DNA from: Trifolium pratense
Lineage: Eukaryota; Streptophyta; Magnoliopsida; Fabales; Fabaceae
Direction: 5' to 3'
Assembly (NCBI RefSeq): GCF_020283565.1
Contig: NC_060065.1
Location: 30,058,409 to 30,122,408 of the forward strand
DNA length: 64,000 nt
Notes under the pieces: model-generated
Told to the model about the DNA's origin: nothing
The model's input: only the letters and a program-made list of their open reading frames with translations
The model's database searches: none
Position numbers and translations under genes: made by a program
Shown here: piece after piece, positions 1 through 12,644 of the stretch
How the letters are laid out: the number at the start of each line of letters is the position of its first letter
Numbering within the stretch: the first letter of the stretch is position 1

Positions 1-920
1 GTTCTACTTTTTATCCTTATTGGAGATCAGACCTGGTAGAATGATATTCAAATTCAAAATTAGATTTCCCAAAGTTATAGCAGGGTGTTGTAATTGATCT
101 GGGCCATTCGATCTCTGATTGGCGGCTGAAATCATATTATTTTATAAAATTGTATTTAAATTTGAACTGTCTGATCTCAAATCAACGGTCATGATTGATT
201 ACAGCGTAAAACTGCGTCATTATTTGACAACAGTGAATCCATATCCCTCAAATTCTTTTTTTTTTTTTTTACAAGATAATAACACTATCCTCAAATTCTT
301 TCGTATTGGTAAAAGACAAAAATCATTCCCGCTCCATTTTCATGTCTAAACATATCAAATTTTAAGTCAAGTCTACAGTTATGAGTTGATATAACCAATA
401 TTTGTATTGTTGTGTTACTAGTAAACATCGATAGTATATGTGATAATAGACAATGAACCTTAATTTTGTTATTTTTCACAGTAGATGGATCATTGTGTCA
501 TCATATATAAACCAAAAATATAAATATGGTATATAGCATCAGCATGTTACTATTCATGAATATTACAAAATCAAATGTCAAGATCAGGCTGAACAACACA
601 CATAACCAACTATATTTATTTAAGACTATAATTAGTGGCTTGTATTGTAGTAGAAATTTTGTTATTGTCGAAGTTTTGTAACACAACAAACAATTGATGT
701 TGATACTATAATTATTTGCTTGTATTCGAGTATGAATTATGATTTTTAGTTGTTTCCTCATTCTCAACAATGTCGAATACAAAATTGATTTATTTGGAAT
801 ATGGTGTTAGAATTGTGTGAAAAGAATATGTTAATTCATAGAATATATATCTCTGCAGTGAAAATATATATTTAGTGTAATTAAATTAGATTAGATGTAT
901 GGTTAAAGAAGTTTTACCGA
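1..920. other. AT-rich intergenic DNA, no gene seen
   Basis: No coding region can be supported. The stretch around 85-220 carries fragments (GATCTC-type and AACGGTC-type words) like those at the ends of small TIR elements elsewhere in the window, such as 5209-5838 and 26895-27050. I could not define its borders. Confidence 0.5.
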
Positions 921-922
921 CG

Positions 923-1502
923 GCTATGAAGCACGGACTCCGACACGGACACCGCCACACGGACACGGACACCACGACATCGCTAATGTGAAAAATATAG
1001 GACACCGACACCGCTACATATTTATAAAACATATAAATCGAGAATCAAAATATATACATGTAAATCTAATTTGAGCAAATTATTTTTTAAACAAAGTTTT
1101 AAAACAAGATATGATAGTATTTTACCTTTATTTATCCATCTACGATCGAAAAAACTAAAACTATCGTAATCAAAATGTAATGTCTCCAATCCCTCATTGA
1201 TTAATATTGTTGTTTCTACACATCTTTAACTCTTGTAGATATGTCTGATATGTGTCTAAGGAGAGTATAAGCAAAGAAAAAATAATTATTTTTGGGACAC
1301 TTGTCCGACACGTGTCATACAAGTGTCTTACAGGTGTCGGACACCGATTAAAGGAGTGTCAAACTAAAGGAAAAATTGAATTTTTTTCGACATCGATATG
1401 AGCTATCTGACACGTGTCGGACGAGTGTCATACGAGTGTCGGACACTGACACGTGTCAGATACCGCGACACGCCTAATCATAGAGGTGTCGGTGCTTCCT
1501 AG
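923..1502. mobile_element. TIR element rich in GACAC/GTGTC words
   Basis: The left end reads like GAAGCACGGACTCCGACACG and the right end contains GAGGTGTCGGTGCTTC, an imperfect terminal inverted pair. Both sub-terminal regions are packed with GGACAC or CGTGTC words in opposite orientation, and the centre is AT-rich. There is no ORF. No clear target-site duplication was found, so the superfamily is unassigned. Confidence 0.6.
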
Positions 1503-1504
1503 AC

Positions 1505-1670
1505 AGACGGTGTATACAACTTAGTTGAAAGTTCGGCTGCGAGTAAAATCTGGCCAAAAAATTATTCCATCCAGAAATCGAACCCGGTTTCTCCCGAAAT
1601 CCATCATTTTTGGTGAAGCTCTTTAACCTGATTTGGTTAGACTCTACTATGCTTCTAAACATATGGTACA
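1505..1670 (-). mobile_element. tRNA-derived SINE-like remnant
   Basis: Read on the minus strand, the segment holds a pol III B-box-like word (GGGTTCGATTTC, near 1572-1584) with a weak A-box-like stretch upstream. This is typical of plant SINEs derived from tRNA. No poly-A tail or target duplication was resolved. Confidence 0.4.
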
Positions 1671-1679
1671 AATATAATT

Positions 1680-3011
1680 TTTACAAGTATAGAAATAAAA
1701 GACAGTCGCATAAAATTCAATAATTTTTAATTCTAAAAATGAATCCTCTACTTTTAGGAAGAAAAAGTCATTGTAACTTTAATGTATTTGAGGAAAAAAA
1801 ACAAGTTGAGAGAAAGAAAAAAAAAAGTGATAATAAGATGAAAGTGAGAGAAATATTGATGAGAAACAGAAAAAATTGAAGTGATTTTTCTACAAGGTCT
1901 ATTTGGTGGCCAAGATTAGAGAAATAAAATATTGTAACATAAAAATGGACAAGAGCAATGCTATTGTCACACTTCACAGAAAAAATGTGTTTAGAAAACA
2001 TCAAAATTATAGCAGAAAATCATAACACATGAGGTTGTAAGAATTATGTTTGGAGAGTTTTCTATACTCACGCTGACAGTTGCATACCGCTCAACCAAAC
2101 ACATACTCACATGAGTATATTTAAGTTCCAAAATGTCAATTTTATGCAAAGTTTGACGACTGATGATTTGGCCGAGCTAACGATTCATGACAAGACTAAT
2201 ACAAAATATATTCTAGAAAGCGTTATGAGAAAGAACCTGATACTATTATATACTGTATAATGATTGCTCTTCTCCACATTACATCCCCCGTGTTGCTCAC
2301 ACAAACAAAATACACCACTGAAAGATATCTTTAAATTAGAATTTTACACCACCGGAAGATATCTTTCGATGAAATGGGGGGAATTCTGAGCAATATCACG
2401 GGAGAGAATAGGAATTACCGTTATATATAGTATGGAATGCAATAGAGAATGGCATGAAGCCCTAATTCATGGCAAGTGTTGAGGACTTGAGGTTGAGGGA
2501 ACCTTTCATGCATACTTTGAAAGAGTACTTGCATTTCTTGACACAATTCAATGACAAAAATCGCAAGATTTTTAACTCGCAAGACTCCTATCGAAAATAA
2601 TATTTTGTTTTAGAAGGGCATATATACCAACAACCCCTCGAACCATGTTGTGGGAGATCAGTCCCTTCTGCTAATCGCTTTGATTAGAACTACGCCATCA
2701 TATCACATAAGTCGTGATATATTCACTTAAACCACAAAAAATCTAACCAACTATCAATTTCCATCAAAGAAAAAATAACCAAGATAGCAAAATCTTCAAA
2801 TTTAAATACCTCACAACTACAAAGATATGAGTAGAACCCCTAAAGTCAATCAATCACAAGGTAACATAAATGAAATTCCACAAGTCAATAAGGCTTTCTC
2901 TACTCTATAGTTGATAATGCCAATTATGTCATAACTATGCGAAAATTAGATGAGTAACCATCAATCTTAAATATTTACCAAGTACTGGTGTATGCTAATA
3001 AAATAAAATTA
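1680..3011. other. Intergenic region downstream of the AHL gene
   Basis: AT-rich, with no supportable coding region. The part nearest 3012 must contain the 3' UTR of the AHL gene. I see no repeat with defined ends. Confidence 0.4.
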
Positions 3012-6000
3012 TCACCCGCGCATTAAATCAATGTCAATATGCGAATTACGCATATCCAAGGAACGCGATGCAGGCCAAGAATTGAGAGATGATGGAGTAA
3101 GATTTTGATTTGGTGAAGAAATGTTGTTCATTGCAACTGGATTATGAACTCCATGCTGATGATGCTGATGATGATCTGCCTCTATACCAACTTCTTGACC
3201 TTCCGAATCTTCAATCTTCTGTTTCTTTGTCTTTTGTCCGCCCCACATAAAGCTCCCAAGTATCACCTGATAGTCATGACCAATCAAATGTAACAATCCA
3301 AATAAAACTCGGGTTTGGGATTAATTTCACTTTAAGTGATATTGTTCGAACATGAAAAAGCCAACACCGTATAAAAATGCGGATGTGGATTTGTTGCAAT
3401 TACAAATCTCATGCAGTTAGCACATCGGTGGTTGTTGAACCAATATTGGAGTCTAGATTTCAAGCTCAATATTTTAGTTTGAAAGAAAGAATCAAAATAT
3501 GTTTGTTTTCTGCACTGTTTGATCTCGATCAAATGACCATCGATGTGCTAAATGTGTGAATTTGTGACCGAAGTAAATCTAAATCCATAAAAATACAACA
3601 TTGCTGATATGCAAAGTGACTGATGTGCTAAACATGCGTGCAATTACCTGAACAGAACTTGCAGCAATGAGTAGTCCACCGACGCCTCCACCAATGACAC
3701 GGCCATCAGGACTTGCAAGACAAACACTTAATGAACCAGTTCGATTTCGGGAGCTACCATTATCAGCAACCAAGTAAGAGCCTGACAAGCTAAGTATCTC
3801 GAAACGCCCCTATTGAAGCCAAAGTCCGCCAATTATTAAACATAACCATACATTAAAAAAGAAACAAGACTTTAACATGCTAAAGAGAATTATTGAAGGG
3901 ATAAGAAAAAGAAACGAAACACAGCAAAACAGACAGATTCTGAATTACATAGCCTGAAGATCGTATAAGAAACAACAACAAATATACATATATAAGAAAA
4001 TGCAACCACTAACATTATTTGCATATAAAAAAAATGCATTCTTAATCCGAGCCATTCTTCCAAAATAACAAAAGATTGATATGTGATTATATCATTTATA
4101 TAAGTTTGAAACCTATCTAATATATGCATTTAAACGATCATAAATATTTATGAACCTATAAACACATTGAAACATAGATGCACGTAAAAATGAGAAAGTT
4201 TCAAACCTCATATGTGACAGATCCCCCAGATGTCGAAGCTTGACAAAGCGTCACAGTAGAGACAGCACCAGTGGCTGACATAACAAATATAGCTCTAGGT
4301 CCCTCCTGAGAAAATGCCAGAATTTTTGTCGCAATGTCCTACACAGAAGAAAATTGTCAATTTTCAAATGAATATTTCCTATATACTTACACAAAAGGCA
4401 GAACATGTTGCACAAATTCATTAGGATCGTCATACAGAAAATTGATGATTTTCTAGAGAACAATTGTCTCAAATGAAATCGCTTTCTAGAAAAGTACCAT
4501 GCCATATTCTTCGATAGATTCATTAAAAATAAAGCAGCACTTCAACGATAAATAAATAAAAGTAAATATATAATAACAAAACAAGAAGATTGATACCGAT
4601 TGCTATAAAAAATGTGGCATACCTCTCCAATTGCGACATTGATCACATGTGGGGTGAAACCATTCCCAGCTGAACTTGAGATCAACCCAGCTGGCAATAA
4701 ACACTCAAATCATCAAACACAGAAAATATATAAAAATAATAAAACAAGAGTAACATAAAATCTATCCCCTTAGGTTGAATCAACATTGAGACAGAACCAA
4801 ACCGGTCCTTACTACAGACATTTCACTAAATTAGCAAATAGGGAGTGCAACTGTTAGGTTATGCTCAATTGGCAATGCCAAAATGCCTTTTGGTTTTATA
4901 AAGCGACAAAATTTGAGACAAACAGTTCGTAAGGTCTAGCTCAATTGGCAATGCCGATATTGCTATGTTGAACACCTTCACCCAGGTTCGAACCCAGAAC
5001 CTTGCAATGTGAGTTTCAGTGGTGTTTACCACTTCATCTATAGACCCAAAAAAAATTGTGACAAACAAAACTTTCAAGAGTTTAATAACTATACAATGAG
5101 TAAATAAAACATGTTTTGCATACGTATCCAATCATACTTCACCATCTTATCATAATAAACATGCTTGCATATGTATCCGAATTTGGATTTTCCGCATTCT
5201 ACAATCCCCACATTCACACAATCGGCACATTGGTGACCGTTGGATCAAAATCGGACCATCCACATTTCAATGCAGATTTTGATGTTTTTTTAAAAAACTA
5301 AAATACCAAGCTCGAAATGAAGACCATCGGATCTCGATCTACCGATCATGTGCTGACAGCTTGAATGTCCCTACATTCACGCAGTCGGCACATCGGTAAC
5401 CATTGGATCATAATTGGACGATACACATTTCCATGCTGATTTTGATATTTTTTTAAAACTAAAATACCATGCTCGAAATGAAGACCATCGGATCTCGATC
5501 TACCGATCATGTGCCGACTGCTTGAATGCCCCCCACATTCACGCAGTCGGCACATCGGTGACCGTTGGATCAAAATCAGACGATCCACATTTCAATGAAG
5601 ATTTTGATTTCTTAAAAAAACTAAAATACCATGCTCAAAATGAAGACCATCGGATCTCGATCTACCGATCATGTGCCAACTTCTTGAATGCCCCCACATT
5701 CATGTAGTCGGCACATCGGTGACCGCTGGATCAAAATCGGACGATCCACATTTCAATGCAGATTTTGATTATTTTTTAAAACTAAAATACCATGCTCGAA
5801 ATGAAGACCATCAGATCTCGATCTACCGATCACCAATGAGTAAAGTTTTGAATAGACAGTGTGGGTTATGTGTGTGGCAATTGAAATTTTTTTGTTAACT
5901 CAATTTCTTTCGGTATTAGAGTGCAACATGAAAAAGTAAACAAATCCTAACTCAAATATATGCATGTAATATATTTATGATCAAACAACACATGGATATG

Positions 6001-6515
6001 AATTTATGAAACCAGAAACATACCAAGTTAAAATTAAAATCAATTTATTTCTACTAAACGCGACAAATTAAAAAGTAGAATAGAAATTTACCAACAGAAG
6101 CCAACTGCTGCTTCTTCCCTGAACCTGGAGGGCGACCGCGACCACGTTTCTGTACTTGCGGTACAGATCCAGGTTGACTTGCTGGTGTTGTTGGAGTCAA
6201 CGCCAACGAAACATTTCCGTCAGCCCCATACTTTCTAGGCCTTCCTCGCTTCCTTTTGACAGGTTCACCAGTTGAAGCAGCCGCAGAAGGAGCACCGACA
6301 TTGATACATTGGGATGAAATTCCGGAAGAATCCATCGGCAATGTGGATCCAATAGTACCACCAATACTTGATTGAAATGGTGAATTGGTATTCGGTAGTT
6401 GACGAATACCGGGCGGACTATGCAATTCATGTTGGTTTCCAGAACCAGGTAATCCTCTCTGCATAAAGTACGATGCAGAACCCGATAATGCAGCCATTTG
6501 GTCGCCTCGATCCAT
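3012..6515 (-). CDS. AT-hook motif nuclear-localized (AHL) protein, type with two AT-hooks and a PPC domain
   Basis: Five coding exons on the minus strand: 6515-6092, 4690-4623, 4338-4207, 3809-3648, 3266-3012 (stop at 3014-3012). They join in frame to 346 aa, and all borders are GT..AG. The first AUG in the protein frame is at 6515 (MDRGDQMAAL); further upstream only a TTG is in frame. Exon 1 encodes two AT-hooks, KRKRGRPRKYG and KRGRGRPPGSGKK, which bind the minor groove of AT-rich DNA. Exons 2-5 encode the PPC/DUF296 domain (FTPHVINVAIGE, EGPRAIFVMSATGAVSTV, GRFEILSLSGSYL, GGGVGGLLIAASSVQV, then GSFMWGG), which forms trimers and contacts other nuclear proteins. The tail is rich in His, Asn and Ser. 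Family members are nuclear chromatin-associated regulators. Introns 1 and 4 carry repeats. Confidence 0.93.
3413..3553. mobile_element. Single diverged MITE in AHL intron 4
   Basis: The left end (GCAGTTAGCACATCGGTGG) and right end (GACCATCGATGTGCTAA) are inverted relatives of each other and match the ends of the tandem units at 5209-5838. This looks like a lone, diverged member of the same small non-coding family, inside the intron between coding exons 4 and 5. Confidence 0.6.
4940..5052 (+). mobile_element. tRNA-derived SINE in AHL intron 1
   Basis: There is an A-box-like TAGCTCAATTGG, a canonical B box GGTTCGAACCC near 4985-4995, and an A-rich 3' end. Flanks share GACAAACA (near 4917 and 5060), a possible target duplication. 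A truncated relative (GCTCAATTGGCAATGCC) lies just upstream at about 4863-4879. Confidence 0.65.
5209..5838. repeat. Tandem array of four ~161-bp MITE-like units in AHL intron 1
   Basis: The word ACCGATCATGTG or its equivalent recurs at 5341, 5502, 5664 and (broken) 5825, giving a period of 161-162 bp. Each unit opens with GCAGTCGGCACATCGGTGAC and closes with CTACCGATCATGTGCCGACT, so each is an inverted-repeat element with GCAGTCGGCACAT ends. A short spacer (TTGAATGCCCC-type) separates the units. No coding potential is evident. Confidence 0.85.
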
Positions 6516-6599
6516 GCATTTAAGTTCAAGTCCCTTCAAAATCTTTGACGACAATAAAACTCGAATCCCCTCTAAATACTCAACAATCTAAAATTTACC

Positions 6600-8091
6600 A
6601 CCTATCTCTGTTCACATATAAAATCAATGTCAAATAAAAAAAAGTTAGAAAAATCATAAAATTCAATGCGCGGTCAACAACAATTGACTAAGAATTCCGA
6701 ATAAATAAATAAATTATTAATTGAAAATGTCGTTTATTGAAAAAGTCAAGTATTTGAATTTTCAACGCAATGAATGCACAATTTTCAATAAAAATTGACA
6801 CTTTTAAGTAATCCCTCCCGTCTTCTTTTTGTTTGGTCAAGTAGCCTAGTTGCCAAAATTTCACCCCTTAAGATGAATAAGTGGAGAGTCTGAGGTTCAA
6901 ACTCCGACCCTGCATATTGCAATATCCCTACCAACTGCGCTATGCTCACGGGGACAAATAGTAAATTTGGTCGAAGAGGATATGAGACCGTCATCCTGAC
7001 CAGAAATTTGATAAAACTAACCACAAATCATAAATGAAATATTTCAACATTGCGAAATGTACTCAGACTAATATTTTTTGTTTTAACCATCCAATTCTCA
7101 GGGAAAATGGACCGAGTAATCTGGAATTTGGCCAGAAGATAACGAAAGTCTGATCGATAATTGTTTCAGCCAAAAATCAAACTTGGTACTCCGACTAATT
7201 CAATGTTAACTAAAACTCATTAACCATTTAAGTTCAACCACTTTCATATACATACTCTACTCAATTATACATATGAATGCTTGACATCTATATCTAAATG
7301 TGAAGAGCAAGCAAAAAAGGATAAGAAAATTACCTTAAGACTCAAAAGCAAACCAAACCTGCAGAAAACAACCAAAAAGTATAATCTAGATCAATGGAAA
7401 TAATCTACAAAATCAATTATTATAGTAAGGACAAAAATAGAAACTAGATTACATCTTAAACTATACACAAAAACATGAAAAAATAAGAGAAGGCTTGACA
7501 TTGAAGATAAAGACCAGCTTAACTGTAACAGGTCCACTCTCACAGTCACACCAACCAACCCATAACAAAAACTTCAACACTAAGCAATTTCTAAAGTAAC
7601 CCCATTTTAGCTTACCCTTTGATGCAGACACCAAGAAAATAAAAAATCCCAAAACAAAACAAAAAAGGTTCCTTTTTTTTACTCTCAATGTTATAAACCC
7701 AGTTTCAAACTCAAGTAAAATGAACAAAATGCTACACTAAAAAAAGCAACTTTTATATAAAACTACACAAAAAAGCTGCAACTTTGGTGAATTAAGTAAA
7801 AAGTAAAAGAGATTTTTTACACCTTAAAGCATATTTAAGCATAAGGAAGAGATAGTGCTATGCTATGAATGCATAATTCAAAAGGGTGAAGAGAGAAAAA
7901 GAGAGTACTAACATATGAAGAGAGAGAGAGATAGAATCAAAACTCAAAAGGGTATTGTGAATTGTGATTGTGATCATGTGGTTCACAATTCACGTACTCC
8001 ATGATGAAGATGTGGTGGAAGCTAGTGTGAAAGTTGAAAAACGTTCAACGGTTTCATAGGGAATTAAAGAGAGGTGGTGGTGGGTGACAGA

Positions 8092-8098
<7 letters not shown>
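6600..8098 (-). other. Probable 5' leader and leader introns of the AHL gene
   Basis: No other gene is seen here. On the minus strand a 25-bp candidate leader exon (7358-7334) is bounded by TGCAG before it and GTAAT after it. A candidate acceptor (GAACAG) near 6611 could join it to the start-codon exon. The segment around 7900-8130 is CT-rich on the minus strand, as plant leaders often are. Exon calls in the leader are inference. Confidence 0.4.
6840..6955 (+). mobile_element. tRNA-derived SINE upstream of AHL coding exon 1
   Basis: A-box-like TAGCCTAGTTGCC and B-box-like GGTTCAAACTCC are spaced as in SINEs. The same family recurs at 12645-12775 and, degenerate, at 24388-24500, sharing the AATAAGTGGAG word between the boxes and a GTTAAGTTC/GCTATGCTC-type segment after the B box. 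Confidence 0.65.

Positions 8099-8129
<31 letters not shown>
8099..8129. repeat. (AG)n microsatellite
   Basis: An uninterrupted AG dinucleotide run, read as (CT)n on the AHL sense strand. It probably lies in the leader or core promoter of the AHL gene. Confidence 0.9.
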
Positions 8130-8132
<3 letters not shown>

Positions 8133-8899
8133 GAACAAAACAACATTAACTACAGAATGTGAAAAAAGTAAAAATGAAAAAACATTAGTGTATGAATAGT
8201 GTTTGAAATATGCTATGTTTGTGTCTGATTTTTTCTCTTTCTTAGTGTGTGTGTCAGTTGCATAAGTCATTATCAGATTGCATAAGTCATTTTATTTTTC
8301 TAGGGGGTGAGGATGATATGGAGGTCTTTATTCAGATTTTCTCTCTCCTAGTTTGATTAATAATCATGAATGATGATAGTGATCATGAAAATATGGTCTA
8401 TATAGAGTTTAGCTATGTGCTTTACTAACTGGCATTTCACAAACAAACAAAACTTTTCAACACAAAAGCACTTCTTTTTTGGATTTTTGGAACTTTGAAC
8501 TAGGATTTTGGATAACATGTAAACACACTCTCAACAGTGAGATTTTTTGTTTTAATTTGTAAAATTAATTCATTTATAAATTAGTGTTTTGAAAAAAAAT
8601 TATTAATTTTTTTATATGTGAATTATACTGTAGACTATCTTCATAAGTGGTTTAGGGTTAAGGGCGGTAAAAAACTTATCAGAAAATTTAATGATGGTAG
8701 ACCATACTTTTCAAAATTAATACTTCATGACTCTCCTTGTCTTTACGGATAAAGAAGTGATCTGAGTAGTGTCGATTTAATATAATAACTAAAGATTTCA
8801 ACAGCAGAAAATAAAAGTTTGTTGTGGTCTGGGATCCTCGTCAATTATAGAATTCTGACTAATTAATGATAAATTTGTGCATGAAAACCAACAGCTACT
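8130..8899. other. AHL upstream/promoter region
   Basis: No gene seen. AT-rich sequence upstream of the presumed AHL leader. A direct repeat of TTGCATAAGTCATT occurs at about 8259 and 8278. Confidence 0.4.
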
Positions 8900-9169
8900 A
8901 AGGTGTCGTTTGGCTTGACTTTTTTTTATGTCTTAGAAACTATCTGAAAACTAAAAGTAAAAATAAGAGCTTTCAGAAAAAAGAAAAAAAAAACTAAAAA
9001 TATTTGGTAATTGTTATTTTTTTTAGCTTCAAAAGTCTTTTATCTTTGTATTTTACTCATAAAAATTAAGCAATTTATTTTCTAACAAGAACTTCTTAAA
9101 GATCTGTTTGTCCTAACTTCTCCTTTTATTGAGTAAAAAAATTTGAAATAAGTTAGATCAAACGGTACA
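8900..9169. mobile_element. Possible PIF/Harbinger-type MITE
   Basis: Left end GGTGTCGTTTGGC and right end AAACGGTAC form imperfect inverted termini, flanked by TAA on both sides (3-bp duplication). The interior is AT-rich and non-coding. The family assignment rests only on the ends and the flank. Confidence 0.4.
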
Positions 9170-9257
9170 TAAGTATTACCCTGAGTTTGTGTTCCATTAT
9201 ATCATAATTTGAGCTAATAATTTATACTTTACAATAAGCTCACATGACAAAAAAATA

Positions 9258-9577
9258 GGTTTAATTGCATATTTGGTCTCTTAAGTTTATTTTATGATTC
9301 AATTTAGTCTCTTACGTTTAAAAAGTTTCAAGTTAGTCATTTCAAATTTCTATTTAAATCATCCACGTGGCTAAATGATTTGCATATGTCGAACAACTTA
9401 GGAATGTTCCACGTGGAAATTTTACATGAAATTAACTCAAAATATATAATTGAAAATTAGTCGAAAGTTAACGAAAAGGACGAACTTTTGTTGATATTAA
9501 TAACTTGAAATTTTTTAAACGTAAGAAAGCAAATTAAAACCTAAAATAAATGCAAGAGACTAAAAATGCAATTAAGA
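9258..9577. mobile_element. MULE-type MITE with 9-bp target duplication
   Basis: Terminal inverted repeats of about 85 bp begin GGTTTAATTGCATATTTGG on the left and have the inverted match ending near 9576. AAAAAAATA flanks both sides (9249-9257 and 9578-9586). Nine-bp duplications are typical of Mutator-like elements. There is no ORF. Confidence 0.75.
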
Positions 9578-9589
9578 AAAAAAATAATA

Positions 9590-11100
9590 TTTGGTATAAC
9601 ATATTTTCCTTTCAAACTTATTACATATTATTTTTATTATTTTATTTAATGAGTTTAAATTTTTTCTTGTACTTTTATCTCTTCCATCTTTCTCAAAGAA
9701 AATATATACACACACAATAATTCAACCACTAATTTTATTGTAATATTTTTTCTACAAAACACTCCAAATTTGACTCTAATTTATAAATTAATTTATCAAT
9801 TACCTTTTGTACAAATTTATCAATCATCTACTACTTATATTTTTAGTCATGAGAGTTTAATTTTGTAAGGGAAAATTAAATAAAGTTAAGTATTACACTG
9901 ATTAAATTTGACTCATCCAATATCCCTATCGCTCTCTCAGCATAAAGGTTAGGAGATCTTGACAAATAAAAAAAGTGACAGAGCTGACTGAAAACATAGC
10001 ACTCCTTCACTGACTCACTTTCAGTCTTATTTCATCACATATAAAAAATGAATTCAAAATTGATGTAAAGTATGCACTCAACATTTTAATGGGATGATTC
10101 AAATTTAAACTGTTTTTTATATATATTTAATATGAAATTTGAGACTAAAATTTAGACCGTCACAATTTAGTAACTGGTTAACTGTATACTCGTAGACTGC
10201 ACATAAACCATATTATATATTCTCTCTGATCTTATATACGTAATATATTAAAAAATAAATATTTTCTTATACATAGATGGTGGAGTATATAAAATATAGA
10301 TATGGATCACTTTATTTGTTTGCATGTGACTTACCTCTGCCCTCTCCATATAAATGGTCCATGGCCATTCTACACCACACAATAAATATCTATCAAAGGT
10401 TGGGAGGGATATGCTATTTTCTTGACAACCTTTCAACCAAAGAAGAATATCTTCCCTATTGGTAGTACACCTATGACAAAACAACAACATATATGTTCAT
10501 CATCTATTGTCTCATAAATCATTATCAAAGTTTATGCAATTTGCTTGATTTAAGTACAATTAATTTATTTAAGAAAAAAAAAGAATAGGTGTCATCATAT
10601 ATAACTAGTTTTATTGGGAGGAAAAAAAATATAGTGATTATTGAGTTGAAGTGCCTTAATTAGTGCCCTGGTCTCCTGAGACACTAGTTAACATGACCCA
10701 TAAATATATTCTCTTTTCGTAGAATTCATACTTTTTAAATATTAAAATAAATGTTTGGAAAAAAAAATAATGTTTGTTGAAATATAATGATATAAAGTTA
10801 TCTGTGAAAATTATTTAATAATTTTGTAGAGGTGTTCAACATTTGATTCATCTTCTTCACTAATTCATAACAAAATATATATAAATAGAACTCAAAATTG
10901 TATAAGTTTTAAGTTTTTTTTTTGCTTTTGTTTGCTTCAATCTTCTCCTAAACTCTAAAATCAAAATTCTCGATTCTTAGTAAACTCTAAATATACCAAA
11001 CTAAAAAAAGAATTGAGGTTTAATGAAATATTTCAAACCCTTCTCATGTGTCTTTGTTTCAAATCCTTCATTGTGTTATAAAGGTATAAAATAAAAGAGT
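9590..11100. other. AT-rich intergenic DNA
   Basis: No supportable gene or RNA. Only AT-rich sequence with short ORFs that lack recognisable motifs. Confidence 0.4.
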
Positions 11101-11108
11101 GACACATA

Positions 11109-11510
11109 CACATTTATATAGAGAATTATTCTTATATGGTCACGTGGCCAAATATTTTTTTTTTTGTCACACCCACAAAATTTGAATTTTTATTTTATTA
11201 TTTTAATTATTTTATAAATAATCAAAAATTATGTGAGTGTGACTATATGATCACGTTTATAAAAATAAAGAACTTGTGTGAGAAAAAATAGATAAATGAC
11301 GAATCTGTTACAAATAAATAAAATGATAAAATCCATACACATTTATAAAGAGAATTATTCTTATATGGTCACGTGACCAAATATAAATTTTTTTATCACA
11401 CCCACAAAATTTGAACTTTTTATTTTATTCTTTTAATTATTTCATAAATAATCAAAAATTATGTGGGTGTGACTATATGGTCACGTTTATAAAAATAAAG
11501 GACTTGTGTG
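11109..11510. repeat. Direct duplication (two ~170-bp units, ~230-bp period)
   Basis: Two similar units start at about 11109 and 11337. Each begins with AGAGAATTATTCTTATATGG and TCACGTG, contains TCACACCCACAAAATTTGAA, and ends with GTGACTATATG and TCACGTTTATAAAAATAAAG. Within each unit the TATGGTCACG ends are inverted, so each unit is probably a small MITE copy. Confidence 0.7.
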
Positions 11511-12260
11511 AGAGAAAACGATAAATCAAGAGTGATGCATACTTTTGGGTCACTACTTGCATTTGGTTTGGTTTGTGGTTGACTCTCCTTGATCTTTGTG
11601 TCTCTGGTATTTTCAGATTTGTTGAGATGTGCAGGTCTCAAGATTTAAGGTTTGTTTCCATTGCCATATTGATATCCCTATCACTCTCTAGATTTGACGC
11701 AAGACTGTTTGACACTTTGGCTCGAAAGAGTCTTGAATGCTTGTTGTGATTTATCACAAGGGGTCGTGGGTATGTGATTTGGTCCGTGTTGACGTCAATT
11801 CACTCACCAGTTTTCAAACCTAAGTTGGTGCTTCCAGACATTCGCTAAATCATGATTGCCGATTGGTGATAGTTTGTTATGATTGATTAGGTTGATTTAA
11901 TTTTGAGTTGATTTTCCTATAGATATCACCTGTTTGGGTTGACCTACACTTTTGTGAGGTTTTACTGGGTCAGGTTCTATGTCCCCCAATTTTTATCTCT
12001 CTTGTAATTTCTTCTTTTTTTATATATATTATTATATGAATGTGGTAGACGATGGGGGTGTTTAGGTGTGCCTACGGTGATACTTCCAAAGATCCTTTGA
12101 TACTCGCTATTCTTTTAACTTATAAAAAAATAAAAAATAAATATATTACAAATAAATAAGATAAATAACTCTTGACTTAGAACGTGCTCTAACATCTAAG
12201 CCAAAAGGTTGAAAATATAATAGACACTCAAAATTAGAAAGAAGGACTCTGAGCTTCGAA
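11511..12260. other. Intergenic DNA
   Basis: No supportable gene. Somewhat less AT-rich than its surroundings between 11560 and 12060, but the frames are short and motif-free. Confidence 0.35.
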
Positions 12261-12263
12261 TCC

Positions 12264-12475
12264 AATCCCGTTTGGATTTGACTTATTAATAAGCTTATGA
12301 AAATAGCTTATAAAAATTATTTGTGTTAATTTATAAGTTTTTACTAATAAAAATTATATTTTTATAAGTTATTATTTCATAAACTATATCGAAAAGCTTA
12401 TAATAATACATAAAACTTGTTTATTTGTATAAGTTGTTTTGCATAAACTAAAATTAAGTCAATTCAAATGTGCAC
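12264..12475. mobile_element. MITE with CATTTGAATTGAC-like ends
   Basis: The left end CCGTTTGGATTTGACTTA and right end TAAGTCAATTCAAATGTG are imperfect inverted repeats, and AAGCTTAT-type words occur on both sides of the centre. It is non-coding. No confident target duplication. Confidence 0.5.
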
Positions 12476-12644
12476 TAAGTCGGACTTCAATACCCAAGGC
12501 CATTTTAGACATTGACAAAAAGAAACGGCATTTCTTCGAGTTGGGATTTTCTCCATTTTGTATTTTTTTCCATTTCCTTCATTACTAGTATATAGTTTTA
12601 AAAATATAAATGAAAAATGGGACATTAAATAAGTCAATTTCTTT

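Noticed and set aside
4985..4995. True tRNA genes at the B-box words (also 12709, 21540, 23141, 28847, 41531)
   Set aside because: No cloverleaf with paired acceptor arms could be formed; long non-tRNA bodies and A-rich tails fit SINEs.
5346..5898. Open frames across the 161-bp tandem units
   Set aside because: The repeated peptides arise from the repeat itself and lie in an AHL intron.
8099..8270. Minus-strand open frame over the (CT)n run
   Set aside because: Built from a dinucleotide repeat; more likely AHL leader than coding.
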